Shown here one piece after another: positions 18,148 to 25,959 of a DNA stretch of 64,000 nt; the first letter of the stretch is position 1; every line of letters begins with the position of its first letter. The translations under genes were made by a program, and so were the position numbers. The notes under the pieces were generated by a model. That model was not told the DNA's origin, made no database searches, and saw only the letters and a list, made by a program, of their open reading frames with translations. This stretch comes from an uncultured cyanobacterium (GTDB taxonomy: Bacteria; Cyanobacteriota; Cyanobacteriia; PCC-6307; Cyanobiaceae): the NCBI GenBank assembly GCA_903858015.1, contig CAIOGZ010000018.1, positions 186,001-250,000 on the forward strand, in the 5' to 3' direction.

Positions 18148-19140
18148 ATGGCCGTGCCGCACCACCACCACAACGAGCATGACCATGACCACGGCGACCC
18201 CAGCGACCCCGGCGGCGACGAAAAGCGGGCCAATCCGGCGGTAGCGATCCAGCGCCAGCCCCATCCCCGCCAGCACGAGCATCGCCCGGGCTCTGCGGCG
18301 GCCTTCCGCTGGAGCATCGTGCTCAACAGCGCCCTGTCGGGGCTGCAGCTGGTGATCGGCTTTGGTTTCGGCTCCCTGGCCCTGGTGGGAGATGCGGTGC
18401 ACAACCTCGGTGATGTGGCTGGGCTGCTGCTGGGCTGGGGGGCCGAACGGCTGAGTGGCCGGCCGGCCAACCACCGCTTCACCTACGGCTATGGCCGCTC
18501 CACCCAGCTGGCCTCGCTGGTGAATGCGGTGCTGATTCTGATGGCCTCGGCCGTTGTGGTGGTGGAGGGCCTGCAGCGATTGCGCCATCCGGTGGAGGTG
18601 TTGAGCACGCCGGTGGCTTGGGCAGCGGCGGCGGGCATCGTGGTGAACCTGCTCTCCGCCAGGCTGTTCGGCTCCGACCACAGCCACGACCTCAACCGCC
18701 GGGCAGCGGTGGTCCACCTGCTCACCGATGCGGCCGTGTCGGCGGCCGTGCTGGTCAGTGCCCTGCTGGTGCAGGCCACCGGCTGGGTCCAACTGGATGC
18801 GATCACCGCCGTCGGCGTGGGGCTGGCGGTGGCCTGGAGTGGCTGGAATCTGTTGCAGGAGGCCCTGATCGTGGCGATGGATGCGGTACCCGCCGGCATC
18901 GCCATGGAGGAGGTGGAGCAGGCCCTCGTCAGCCTGCCCGGGGTGGCGGCGGTGCACCACCTGCACGTCTGGGGCCTCAGCACCTCCCAGAACGCGCTCA
19001 CGGCCCATGTGGTGCGGGAGCCCGGCAGCATCGACGACATGGACCTGCTGCACCAGGCCAAGATGAGGCTGGCCAAGCTTGGGATTGCCCACAGCACGAT
19101 TCAGTTGGAACCTCTGAACCGGTGCCCGCCCACGAGCTGA
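18148..19140 (+). CDS. Cation diffusion facilitator (CDF) metal exporter
   Basis: 330 residues from ATG at 18148. A His-rich N-terminus (HHHHNEHDHDH) precedes six membrane helices. The metal sites are visible: SLALVGDAVHNLGD in helix 2 (D-x3-H-x3-D) and VVHLLTDAAVS in helix 5 (H-x3-D). The cytoplasmic C-terminal domain contains AVHHLHVWGLS. CDF proteins export Zn2+, Co2+ or similar ions in exchange for protons; the HxxxD/DxxxD-type pattern suits Zn/Co. A TTG at 18133 would add five residues. It diverges from umuDC. Confidence 0.92.
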   Translation: MAVPHHHHNEHDHDHGDPSDPGGDEKRANPAVAIQRQPHPRQHEHRPGSAAAFRWSIVLNSALSGLQLVIGFGFGSLALVGDAVHNLGDVAGLLLGWGAERLSGRPANHRFTYGYGRSTQLASLVNAVLILMASAVVVVEGLQRLRHPVEVLSTPVAWAAAAGIVVNLLSARLFGSDHSHDLNRRAAVVHLLTDAAVSAAVLVSALLVQATGWVQLDAITAVGVGLAVAWSGWNLLQEALIVAMDAVPAGIAMEEVEQALVSLPGVAAVHHLHVWGLSTSQNALTAHVVREPGSIDDMDLLHQAKMRLAKLGIAHSTIQLEPLNRCPPTS

Positions 19141-19160
19141 GCCGGAGCAGCAGCCCTTAA

Positions 19161-19190
19161 CCAGGGGTCGAACCAGGCTCAACGCCCTGG
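19161..19190. terminator. Possible bidirectional terminator between convergent genes
   Basis: CCAGGG (19161-19166) pairs with CCCTGG (19185-19190), with flanking TTAA on both sides. The gap lies between the CDF gene and the convergent conserved hypothetical gene. The loop is long (18 nt), so stability is modest. Confidence 0.35.
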
Positions 19191-19199
19191 ATTAAAGCC

Positions 19200-19769
19200 T
19201 CAGCTGCCGGGCCTGCCACCCCGCAGGGTTGGCTTGGGCAGCAGCAGGTCGTTGGCGGGCAGGCGGGGAGCAGGGAGAGGATCGGGGCCGTCGTCGTGCT
19301 CCAGATGGAGAAGGTCATCGAAGGCGGCGTAGAGCTCCCGCTCGGGTCCAACCGCCCGGCGGGAGGGGGCGTTGGGGCGTTGCGGCACGGATCGGCGCGG
19401 CAAGCTCGGCCGGCCGGCCGCTGCACCACCTGGGGCTTGGACGGCACCCCCCGCAGCGACGCTGGCGGTGGTCGAGGCAGCCGAACGGCCCTCAAGTCCA
19501 GATCCGGGGGCAGGCCGGGGTTGCTCCAAGCTGCGCAGCCGCTCCAGCAGGTGGGGCGGCACCGAACCGTCCGGGCTGGCCTCGATCAGGGCGTGGAAAA
19601 GCTGATCGGGATTCTGCTCGGTTTCGAGCCGATGGCGGGCTTGGGCCGGGACCCTGACCTCGGCAGCAGGCTGGACAGCAGTGGGGGGACTCGCCGGAGC
19701 GGCAAGTTTCTGGGGCAGGCTGCGGCCGAGGGCCTCCAGGCGTTCGCGGCTGCGGGCATCGAAACTCAT
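19200..19769 (-). CDS. Conserved picocyanobacterial protein of unknown function
   Basis: 189 residues from ATG at 19769 (MSFDARSRERLEALGRSLPQ). The N-terminal helix and the segment TEQNPDQLFHALIEASPDGSVPPHLLERL look structured. The middle is Ala/Gly/Pro/Arg-rich. The end ERELYAAFDDLLHLEHDD and LPANDLLLPKP looks like conserved short motifs. There is no signal peptide or membrane helix. I recall proteins starting MSFD.RS.ERL..LGR.LP in related Synechococcus, but no function. Upstream is a 133-bp gap to the pentapeptide-repeat gene on the same strand. Confidence 0.65.
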   Translation of the reverse strand: MSFDARSRERLEALGRSLPQKLAAPASPPTAVQPAAEVRVPAQARHRLETEQNPDQLFHALIEASPDGSVPPHLLERLRSLEQPRPAPGSGLEGRSAASTTASVAAGGAVQAPGGAAAGRPSLPRRSVPQRPNAPSRRAVGPERELYAAFDDLLHLEHDDGPDPLPAPRLPANDLLLPKPTLRGGRPGS

Positions 19770-19902
19770 GGCGGGCGGGGCGCGGTGGGCGAGGGGAAAG
19801 GAGTGTGAGAGGAAAGGACTGTGAGAGGAAAGGAGGGCTAGTGGAACAGAGCGGCGAATGGAACGGGACGCGATCGGACGCCCAACGGCAGCACTTGGTG
19901 CC

Positions 19903-20499
19903 TCAGCTACAGCCGAGGGTGGCACGGGTGGAGCGGCCACTGCTGGGGTTGGTGCCGCTGGCCACGGCGCAGAGGCGCTTGAGGGCGTCGCCGCGCAGGG
20001 GCACGTTGCTGAAATCGGCGCCGTCGATCTGCACGTTCAGAAAGCGGGTGTTGAAGGCAAAGGCATCGTCAAGCCTGGCGTTGCGCAGATCTGTGCCTTC
20101 GAACACCGCCGAATCAAGGGTGGCGTCCCGCAGGTCGGCGCCGTTGAAGTTGGCGTCTTGGAGCTTGGCGCCAAACAGGCTGGCGTTGCGCAGGTCGGCG
20201 CCGGCGAAGTTGGCGTCGCGCAGGTTGGTGAGGTTGAAGGTCACACCCTTGAGGTCGGCGCCGTGGAAATCGGCGCCAATCAACACCTGTTTGGCGTAGT
20301 CCATCGCGGCCAGGACTGGGGCCACCGGGGCCATGAGCGCCAACACGAGTGCGCCGAGCACGACCAGCAGGCCAAACAAGGGCTTGGGCTGGAACGGTGG
20401 CTGGATCGCTGAACTGAACCGAACCAGGGGAGCCAAGCGCTGGTTCTGCGGCGGAACAACCGCTTGGCTAGGGCGTAGCCGCAGGAACTGCGCTGCCAT
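19903..20499 (-). CDS. Pentapeptide-repeat protein, probably lumenal or periplasmic
   Basis: 198 residues. A membrane/signal segment (LLVVLGALVLALMAPVAPVLAAMD) has an Ala-x-Ala type cleavage site. It is followed by about 14 pentapeptide repeats of A(D/N)LxX type (GADFHGADLKGVTFNLTNLRDANFAGADL and so on, residues about 70-165) that form a right-handed beta helix. The C-terminus is RLCAVASGTNPSSGRSTRATLGCS, with two Cys that could form a disulfide. Cyanobacteria have many such proteins, some in the thylakoid lumen; targets are mostly unknown. Confidence 0.85.
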   Translation of the reverse strand: MAAQFLRLRPSQAVVPPQNQRLAPLVRFSSAIQPPFQPKPLFGLLVVLGALVLALMAPVAPVLAAMDYAKQVLIGADFHGADLKGVTFNLTNLRDANFAGADLRNASLFGAKLQDANFNGADLRDATLDSAVFEGTDLRNARLDDAFAFNTRFLNVQIDGADFSNVPLRGDALKRLCAVASGTNPSSGRSTRATLGCS

Positions 20500-20614
20500 G
20501 GCGAGGACTTCAGGTGACAGTCAAATTTAGGTTCAGCAGCCTGGGGGTGGAGGGCCCTTGGCAGCTCCGGCTTCAAGCCAGATGGAGCCGGGGGTAGCTG
20601 GTCCGATCACGGGA

Positions 20615-21019
20615 ATGCTGAACCCGTGCCCGCCGCCGCCCCCCCCTTCCCCGATGCCCCCCACGCCGCGCCAACGCCAGGGCCGCTGGGCTGAGCAGCG
20701 GGCCCTGCGGCTATTGCAGGGCCAGGGCTGGCAGGTGATCTCCAGGAATTGGCACTGCCGCTGGGGCGAGCTGGATTTGGTGTGCGAGAAGCCGGGCCGC
20801 CTGCTGCTCGTGGAAGTGAAGGGACGTCGGCCCGGCAGCCGTGATGGGGCCGGAACCTCGGCCCTGCGGGGTCTGCAGCGGACGCGCCTGCGGCGAGCCT
20901 GGGCCTGCTGGCTGGCGGCCCATCCCGAACGCTCCAGCTGGCCGGTGGAGTTTGTGGCGGCCCTGGTGGCCCTACCCCCGGCCGGGGCAGGGGTGCGCTG
21001 GATCCGGCTGGAGGGATGA
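20615..21019 (+). CDS. yraN: YraN family (UPF0102) nuclease-fold protein
   Basis: 134 residues from the ATG at 20615; the ATG at 20654 (MPPTPRQRQGRWAEQ) is an equally good start. The YraN motifs are present: GRWAEQRALRLLQGQGWQVISRNW, then RWGELDLVCE and LLLVEVKGRR. The E-x-D and E-x-K residues form a restriction-endonuclease-like site. The family is widespread and usually linked to DNA processing, without a fixed role. The gene stands upstream of the lower-GC metacaspase scar. Confidence 0.85.
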   Translation: MLNPCPPPPPPSPMPPTPRQRQGRWAEQRALRLLQGQGWQVISRNWHCRWGELDLVCEKPGRLLLVEVKGRRPGSRDGAGTSALRGLQRTRLRRAWACWLAAHPERSSWPVEFVAALVALPPAGAGVRWIRLEG

Positions 21020-21282
21020 GGGGCATTGGGTAGCCAGGAGCGCGGCCCCTGCCCAATCGGAGCCGCGATAGCAACACCTAGCGGAAGCCGCCAAACACAG
21101 CAATGCCTGAGCAAGGAAGTCAACAGCCTGCCCCAAAGTGAAAAGATTTGGCGACTGAGAGCTGGGCATGCTGGCAAGAATCTGAGCGTGGAGCTGCGTA
21201 TAATTGCCCCTTGAAAAATCCATTATTCCAGACCATTGGTAGAACTTCAATAAATTTGCCGTTTCTGGCACCGCCTAGCGAA
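21020..21282. other. Gene-free lower-GC stretch next to the metacaspase remnant
   Basis: No convincing coding sequence. It includes GCCTAG...CTAGGC, a 6-bp inverted repeat at about 21270-21293 reaching the end of the broken metacaspase gene. AT content rises sharply relative to yraN. Confidence 0.5.
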
Positions 21283-22177
21283 CTAGCTATCTAGGCAACC
21301 AGAGACCAAGATCACCGAGGAGCCGCCAGAACTATCATGGAGGTCGAAGCGTTGTTTCTTGGTGTCGCTGTAAATCACATTCCGCTTCCAAAGGTCGAGC
21401 TGGACCTTGTTGTCCCGGGACCTGTCAACAATAGACACAGACCATTGATCACGTTGAATCTCATCCAATTGAAAACGAACCAGTCCAGTATCATTTGTTT
21501 CAACCCAGTGGTTGGGCTTCGATCGATCCATTCGCCACTGGCCCAGCCCTTTTCCTCCAAGTCCGAGGTTAATCATTGTGGGATTCCAGCCGTTAGCCCC
21601 AGTCTGAGCGACCTCAAGACCCTGTGCTCTAGTCATATTTTCCTGCGGATTATTGTAAAAATTATTATGCTTAGCATGCACTATTTCAGCCCCGTCAGCC
21701 GGTATCAATCGGGCATATTGCATGACTGAATCGGCTTTTCCAGGCATCCTGCGAGTGGTAGTGCCACTACAGCAACTATCCGAGAGAATCAACACCCTGA
21801 CTCCATCTTTAAAGACCGCTAATGCAGCGTAGAGTTCATCGTCAATCAATTGGCCATCATGCAAACACCAGGCCTCGTCCTACTCGTCGGTTTGATCACC
21901 GTTGCCATCCGGCATCTGCCCCCGTGACCCGAGTAGGCAAGGAAAAACAAATCTCCTGGATCGAGGTTCGTAGCAGCGTTCCTTGGGTTCCCGAGCACCG
22001 AAGCACGGGTGGCTTTGGCGGAGTTCAATGGCTTTGTTGTTATTGCAAATTTTTTGCGATCAACGCCATAGCATTGGCGTCGTTTTCGCATCCACTAAGA
22101 AGTCCGGTCCATCCGTCATGGGTCAATGCACTGACGGCATTTAATCCAATCCGAAGCGAGAAGGCTTTAGGCTTGAT
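21283..22177 (-). pseudogene. Broken metacaspase/caspase-family (C14) peptidase
   Basis: Three pieces of one caspase-like protein lie in different frames on the minus strand. Piece 1 (22177-22040) reads KAFSLRIGLNAV...GCENDANAMALIAKNLQ and then stops. Piece 2 (about 22040-21925) reads KATRASVLGN...GDLFFLAYSGHGG with the catalytic His. Piece 3 reads QMPDGNGDQTDE, a TAG stop at 21880-21882, then DEAWCLHDGQLIDDEL and VLILSDSCCSG with the catalytic Cys. The second frameshift is explained by loss of one base in the C-run at 21919-21923. No start codon is seen: the expected position follows TGA with ATC. At least three disabling changes make it a pseudogene. Caspase-family genes are patchy in cyanobacteria. 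The segment 21283-21864 remains a long open frame. Confidence 0.88.
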
Positions 22178-22516
22178 TCAACAAGCGATTCAACTAGGGG
22201 GCGCAATTCAATAAGCCGCAAAATAAGCGGCAATGGATGAACCGTCTAGGGGGCATGCCGTTGCTTGGTCTAAGTTTTAACCGCCATCGTCTTGATGGTT
22301 GTCAACTTGCGGATTCTGGGTTGTCAGCTTGCGGACGCTGGCTGGGCAGCTTGCGAAAACTTGCTTGTCAAGTTGTCAGCAAGCCGCTGCTGCCCTGGCG
22401 TTGCTGGCATGGAAGTCTTGAGTCGGCTCAGGAGCTGGTCGGTCCAGCCCCCAGCTGCCCCCAGCTGCCGCCAAAGCAATCTGGGAACCACCACCGTGTC
22501 CACCCCCTCCCCTGCG
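22178..22516. other. Intergenic region upstream of rsmA with repeats
   Basis: No gene seen. It holds a GCCGC-(7 nt)-GCGGC hairpin at 22215-22231, a tandem repeat at 22297-22360 and then the rsmA leader. It forms the right part of the lower-GC scar between yraN and rsmA. Confidence 0.5.
22297..22360. repeat. 22-bp tandem repeat upstream of rsmA
   Basis: GGTTGTCAACTTGCGGATTCTG (22297-22318, one 22-bp unit) is followed by a near copy at 22319-22340 (3 differences) and a more diverged partial copy from 22341. All carry a CAxCTTGCG core. Confidence 0.7.
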
Positions 22517-23383
22517 ATGTCCTTCGCCGGCCACCGAGCCCGCAAACGTTTCGGCCAGCACTGGCTCAGCGATGGGGCGGTGCTGGATCGGATCGTGGCT
22601 GCCGCTGCGATCGAACCAGGCGACCACCTGCTGGAGGTGGGGCCCGGCCGCGGAGCCCTCACCGAGCGGCTCCTAGCCAGCCCCGCCGCCTCCCTGCTGG
22701 CAATCGAGCTCGACCGCGATCTGGTGGCCGGCCTGCGCCAGCGTTTTGGCGCCGATCCCCGTTTCCAGCTGCTGGAAGGGGATGTGCTGGCGGTTCCCCT
22801 AGGGCCGCCAGCAGGGGCACCGCCGCAGAAGGTGGTGGCCAACATCCCTTACAACATCACAGGCCCGCTGCTGGAGCGGCTGGTGGGCCGGCTGGAGCGC
22901 CCCCTGGAGCGGCCCTACCACTCCCTTGTCCTGCTGGTGCAGCAGGAGGTGGGCGAACGGATCCGCGCCCGGCCCGGCAGCTCCGCCTACTCAGCCCTCA
23001 GCGTGCGGATGCAATTGCTGGCCCACTGCCAGAGCGTCTGCCCCGTGCCGCCCCGCTGCTTTGCGCCGCCACCGAAGGTGAATTCCGAAGTGATCCGCCT
23101 TGATCCGCTGCCAGCCGACCAGCGGCCCGCCCCAGAGCTGGCCCGCAGCACCGAGCTGCTGCTCAAGCGCTGCTTCGCCGCCCGCCGCAAGATGCTGCGC
23201 AGCAGCCTGGCGGGGTTGCTGCCCCAGGAGGAGCTGATCTCCCTAGTGGCCGCCGCTGGTGTGGAGCTCAGCCAGCGGCCCCAGGAGCTGGCGCCGGAGC
23301 GCTGGCTGGCCCTGGCAGCAGGACTGAATCAGAGCAGGGCAGCAAACCCTGAAACTGGGGCGATGGCAGGACCGTTGGCTTGA
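22517..23383 (+). CDS. rsmA: 16S rRNA dimethyladenosine transferase
   Basis: 288 residues from ATG at 22517 ([19 protein letters not shown]). Motifs: [25 protein letters not shown] (SAM-binding), AIELDRDL, and the catalytic [14 protein letters not shown]. The C-terminal domain has [14 protein letters not shown] and [17 protein letters not shown]. RsmA/KsgA dimethylates two adjacent adenosines in helix 45 of 16S rRNA late in 30S assembly. It is followed by ispE and the DUF3082 gene in a tight operon. The frame is open upstream to 22292 but lacks family similarity there. Confidence 0.96.
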   Translation: MSFAGHRARKRFGQHWLSDGAVLDRIVAAAAIEPGDHLLEVGPGRGALTERLLASPAASLLAIELDRDLVAGLRQRFGADPRFQLLEGDVLAVPLGPPAGAPPQKVVANIPYNITGPLLERLVGRLERPLERPYHSLVLLVQQEVGERIRARPGSSAYSALSVRMQLLAHCQSVCPVPPRCFAPPPKVNSEVIRLDPLPADQRPAPELARSTELLLKRCFAARRKMLRSSLAGLLPQEELISLVAAAGVELSQRPQELAPERWLALAAGLNQSRAANPETGAMAGPLA

Positions 23384-23418
23384 ACCAACCAGGCCGCCTG
23401 GCCCCGAACCCCCACCCC

Positions 23419-24366
23419 ATGACGATCACCGCCCTGGCCCCGGCCAAGATCAACCTCCACCTCGAGGTGTTGGGCTTGCGGCCCGATGGCTACCACGAGC
23501 TGGCGATGGTGATGCAGAGCCTCGATCTGGTTGACAGCCTCAGCTTCAGCCCCAGCGCCGATGGGCAGATCACCCTGGTCTGCGACCGGCCCGAACTACC
23601 TACCGGGGCAGACAACCTGATCGTCAAGGCCGCCTTGATGCTGCGCGCCCGCAGCGGTTTACCGGAGCTGGGGGCCCACATTGCCCTCACCAAGCGGATC
23701 CCGATCGGCGCGGGCCTCGCCGGGGGCTCCAGCGATGGGGCCGCTACCCTGGTAGGGCTCAATGCCCTCTGGGGCTGCGGTTTTGGCATGGAAGAACTCC
23801 ACGCCATGGCCAGCGCCCTCGGCTCCGATATGCCCTTCTGCCTGGAGGGGGGCAGCCGCCTCTGCTTCGGCCGGGGCGAGCGGATCGAGGCCGGCCCCTG
23901 GTCGTCTCCGCCCGACCTCGGCGTGCTGCTGGTCAAGCATCCCGAATCCAGCGTGGCCACCCCCTGGGCCTTCGGCCGCTGCCGAGAGCTGCGCAGCGAC
24001 TTCTACCTGAGCAGCGAATCCGAATTCGAGCAGCGGCGCCAGGCCCTACGCCAAGGCCCCCTGCTGGCGGCCCTGGCCGGCGAGCGGCCCCTGCCCCCCC
24101 TGCGCAACGACCTCCAGGCCGTGGTCGAGCCGGAGCTGGAGAGCGTGCGCCAGGGGCTGGCCCTGCTACGCCGTGCCCCCAATCCCTTGGCGGTGGCGAT
24201 GAGCGGCTCCGGACCAAGCCTGTTCGCCTTGTTTGCCGATCGGGCCAGCACCGAAGCCGCCCAAGCAGCCCTGGCGGCCGAATTCGCGGCGGCCGGATTG
24301 GAGAGCTGGTGCTGCCATTGCACCGAATCCGGTGCCAGCCTGGTAGAGCCCACCAGCGCCCCATGA
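23419..24366 (+). CDS. ispE: 4-diphosphocytidyl-2-C-methyl-D-erythritol kinase
   Basis: 315 residues from ATG at 23419 ([19 protein letters not shown]). It has the GHMP-kinase layout: [11 protein letters not shown] with the substrate Lys, [20 protein letters not shown] as the ATP loop, and [13 protein letters not shown] near the end. IspE phosphorylates CDP-methylerythritol in the MEP isoprenoid pathway, which feeds carotenoids and the chlorophyll phytyl tail. It lies 35 bp after rsmA and overlaps the next gene by 4 nt. Confidence 0.96.
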   Translation: MTITALAPAKINLHLEVLGLRPDGYHELAMVMQSLDLVDSLSFSPSADGQITLVCDRPELPTGADNLIVKAALMLRARSGLPELGAHIALTKRIPIGAGLAGGSSDGAATLVGLNALWGCGFGMEELHAMASALGSDMPFCLEGGSRLCFGRGERIEAGPWSSPPDLGVLLVKHPESSVATPWAFGRCRELRSDFYLSSESEFEQRRQALRQGPLLAALAGERPLPPLRNDLQAVVEPELESVRQGLALLRRAPNPLAVAMSGSGPSLFALFADRASTEAAQAALAAEFAAAGLESWCCHCTESGASLVEPTSAP

Positions 24367-24743
24367 GCGCGGCCAGCCTCGATCCAATCCCCTCCATGGC
24401 CAGCACCGAACCCACCGGCACAGCCGCAGCCCCGGCTGCCACCGCCCTGGGCCCAACCTCCCCAGCCCCCCGCAAGGGCCCGCTCAGCTTTCTTTCGGGG
24501 GCGATCACCAGTGCCCTGCTCGCTTGGTTTTGCCTCTGGCTCAGCCGGCGGGTGGTGGCCTACTACGCCCTGCATCCGCCCCACTACGAGGCTCGGGTGG
24601 CCCAGAGCATCGCCACGGCCCTCAAGACCCTGATGGTGGGCATGAGCTTCCTGGCCACCTTCAGCTTCGCGTTCGTAAGCCTCGGCCTCTTGCTTGTGTT
24701 CGTGCGCTCGCTCTTACCGACGCGGGCCCAAACCCCAGTCTAG
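24363..24743 (+). CDS. DUF3082 membrane protein
   Basis: 126 residues, start ATG overlapping the ispE stop (ATGA). An Ala/Pro/Thr-rich N-terminus of about 38 residues precedes two membrane helices: [23 protein letters not shown] and [23 protein letters not shown]. The intermediate [24 protein letters not shown] is the conserved hydrophilic loop. This matches DUF3082, a cyanobacterial family of unknown role that often follows ispE. Confidence 0.85.
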   Translation: MSAASLDPIPSMASTEPTGTAAAPAATALGPTSPAPRKGPLSFLSGAITSALLAWFCLWLSRRVVAYYALHPPHYEARVAQSIATALKTLMVGMSFLATFSFAFVSLGLLLVFVRSLLPTRAQTPV

Positions 24744-24770
24744 GGTTGGACCTAACCGATTCACCCGGCC

Positions 24771-24866
24771 ATGACACCCCACGACCTGGGTCTGCTGGTG
24801 GCCCTTCTGCTCCCCGGCATGCTGCTCTCAGTGCTGCTATTGAGCACCTTCGCCGCCGGCGGCTGA
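24771..24866 (+). CDS. Candidate 31-residue single-helix membrane peptide
   Basis: ATG at 24771, stop at 24864. The product MTPHDLGLLVALLLPGMLLS continues with VLLLSTFAAGG, a single strongly hydrophobic helix. Size and layout resemble the small subunits of photosystems and cytochrome b6f (PsbM, PetM and so on), but the sequence does not match any that I know. It stands between DUF3082 (27 bp upstream) and pdhB (109 bp downstream). No strong Shine-Dalgarno is present. It could be chance; the case rests on the clean helix and position. Confidence 0.45.
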   Translation: MTPHDLGLLVALLLPGMLLSVLLLSTFAAGG

Positions 24867-24943
24867 AGCAGCCCTGGCCTGCTCAGCCGTTGTCACCAGT
24901 TGCTGCCCTGCCGCCTGCGGCGCCGTTTCCTCCCCAGGGCTGG

Positions 24944-24951
24944 GATAGGTT
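24944..24951 (+). promoter_or_regulatory. Possible -10 element for pdhB
   Basis: GATAGGTT sits 25 bp before the pdhB start. The same octamer stands in the rpsB upstream region (53692-53699). A -35 is not obvious. Confidence 0.3.
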
Positions 24952-24975
24952 GGCGGCGCACCCGGCAGGCGCCCC

Positions 24976-25959
24976 GTGGCCGAAACCCTTCTATTCAACG
25001 CCCTGCGCGAGGCCATCGATGAAGAAATGGCCCGCGATCCGTTCGTCTGTGTGATGGGCGAAGACGTGGGCGAATATGGCGGCTCCTACAAGGTCACCAA
25101 GGATCTGCACGCCAAGTATGGGGAGCTGCGGGTCCTCGACACCCCGATTGCCGAGAACAGCTTCACAGGTATGGCCGTAGGCGCCGCCATGACCGGCCTG
25201 CGGCCGATCGTGGAAGGCATGAATATGGGCTTCCTGCTGCTCGCCTTCAACCAGATTTCCAACAACATGGGGATGCTCCGCTACACCAGCGGCGGCAACT
25301 ACACGATCCCCACCGTTGTGCGGGGTCCAGGTGGGGTGGGCCGCCAACTGGGGGCGGAACACAGCCAGCGGCTGGAGGCCTATTTCCATGCCGTGCCTGG
25401 CATCAAGATCGTGGCGGTCAGCACGCCCACCAATGCTAAGGGGCTGATGAAAGCGGCGATCCGCGACAACAATCCCGTCCTTTTCTTTGAGCATGTTCTG
25501 CTCTACAATCTCAGCGAAGATATCCCGGAAGGCGATTACATCTGTGCCCTCGACCAGGCCGAGGTTGTGCGCCAGGGTAAGGACATCACGATTCTTACCT
25601 ATTCGCGCATGCGGCACCACTGCACGAAAGCTGTGCAGCAGCTTGAGGCCGAAGGGATCGATGTCGAGCTGATTGATCTGATCAGCCTCAAGCCCTTCGA
25701 TCTCGCCACCATCACCGCCTCAATCCGCAAGACCCACCGGGTGCTGGTGGTGGAGGAATGCATGAAGACAGGTGGAATTGGTGCCGAGTTGCTAGCCCTG
25801 ATCACCGAGCATTGCTTCGACGACCTCGACGCCCGCCCCGTGCGCCTCTCCTCCCAGGACATCCCCACCCCCTACAACGGCAATCTCGAGAACCTGACGA
25901 TCATTCAACCCCATCAAATTGTGGAAGCCGCCCGCCAACTCAGCGGGGGCGCCCTCTGA
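24976..25959 (+). CDS. pdhB: Pyruvate dehydrogenase E1 component, beta subunit
   Basis: 327 residues from GTG at 24976 ([18 protein letters not shown]). Family markers: [45 protein letters not shown] (the TPP-activating Glu region) and [24 protein letters not shown]. The C-terminal transketolase fold ends with [17 protein letters not shown]. Together with PdhA it decarboxylates pyruvate using thiamine diphosphate to feed acetyl-CoA to lipid synthesis. secD starts at the very next base after its stop, so the two are probably cotranscribed, as in many picocyanobacteria. Confidence 0.97.
   Translation: MAETLLFNALREAIDEEMARDPFVCVMGEDVGEYGGSYKVTKDLHAKYGELRVLDTPIAENSFTGMAVGAAMTGLRPIVEGMNMGFLLLAFNQISNNMGMLRYTSGGNYTIPTVVRGPGGVGRQLGAEHSQRLEAYFHAVPGIKIVAVSTPTNAKGLMKAAIRDNNPVLFFEHVLLYNLSEDIPEGDYICALDQAEVVRQGKDITILTYSRMRHHCTKAVQQLEAEGIDVELIDLISLKPFDLATITASIRKTHRVLVVEECMKTGGIGAELLALITEHCFDDLDARPVRLSSQDIPTPYNGNLENLTIIQPHQIVEAARQLSGGAL

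Noticed and set aside
20972-21271. 99-residue open frame on the minus strand downstream of yraN
   Set aside because: Half of it mirrors yraN and the rest is compositionally random; no family resemblance.
21765-21777. GTAGTGCCACTAC, an NtcA-like palindrome
   Set aside because: Spacing is N7 rather than N8 and it lies inside the broken metacaspase gene without a promoter context.
22237-23103. 288-residue open frame overlapping rsmA in another frame
   Set aside because: Arg/Pro-rich shadow of rsmA, whose own motifs are complete.
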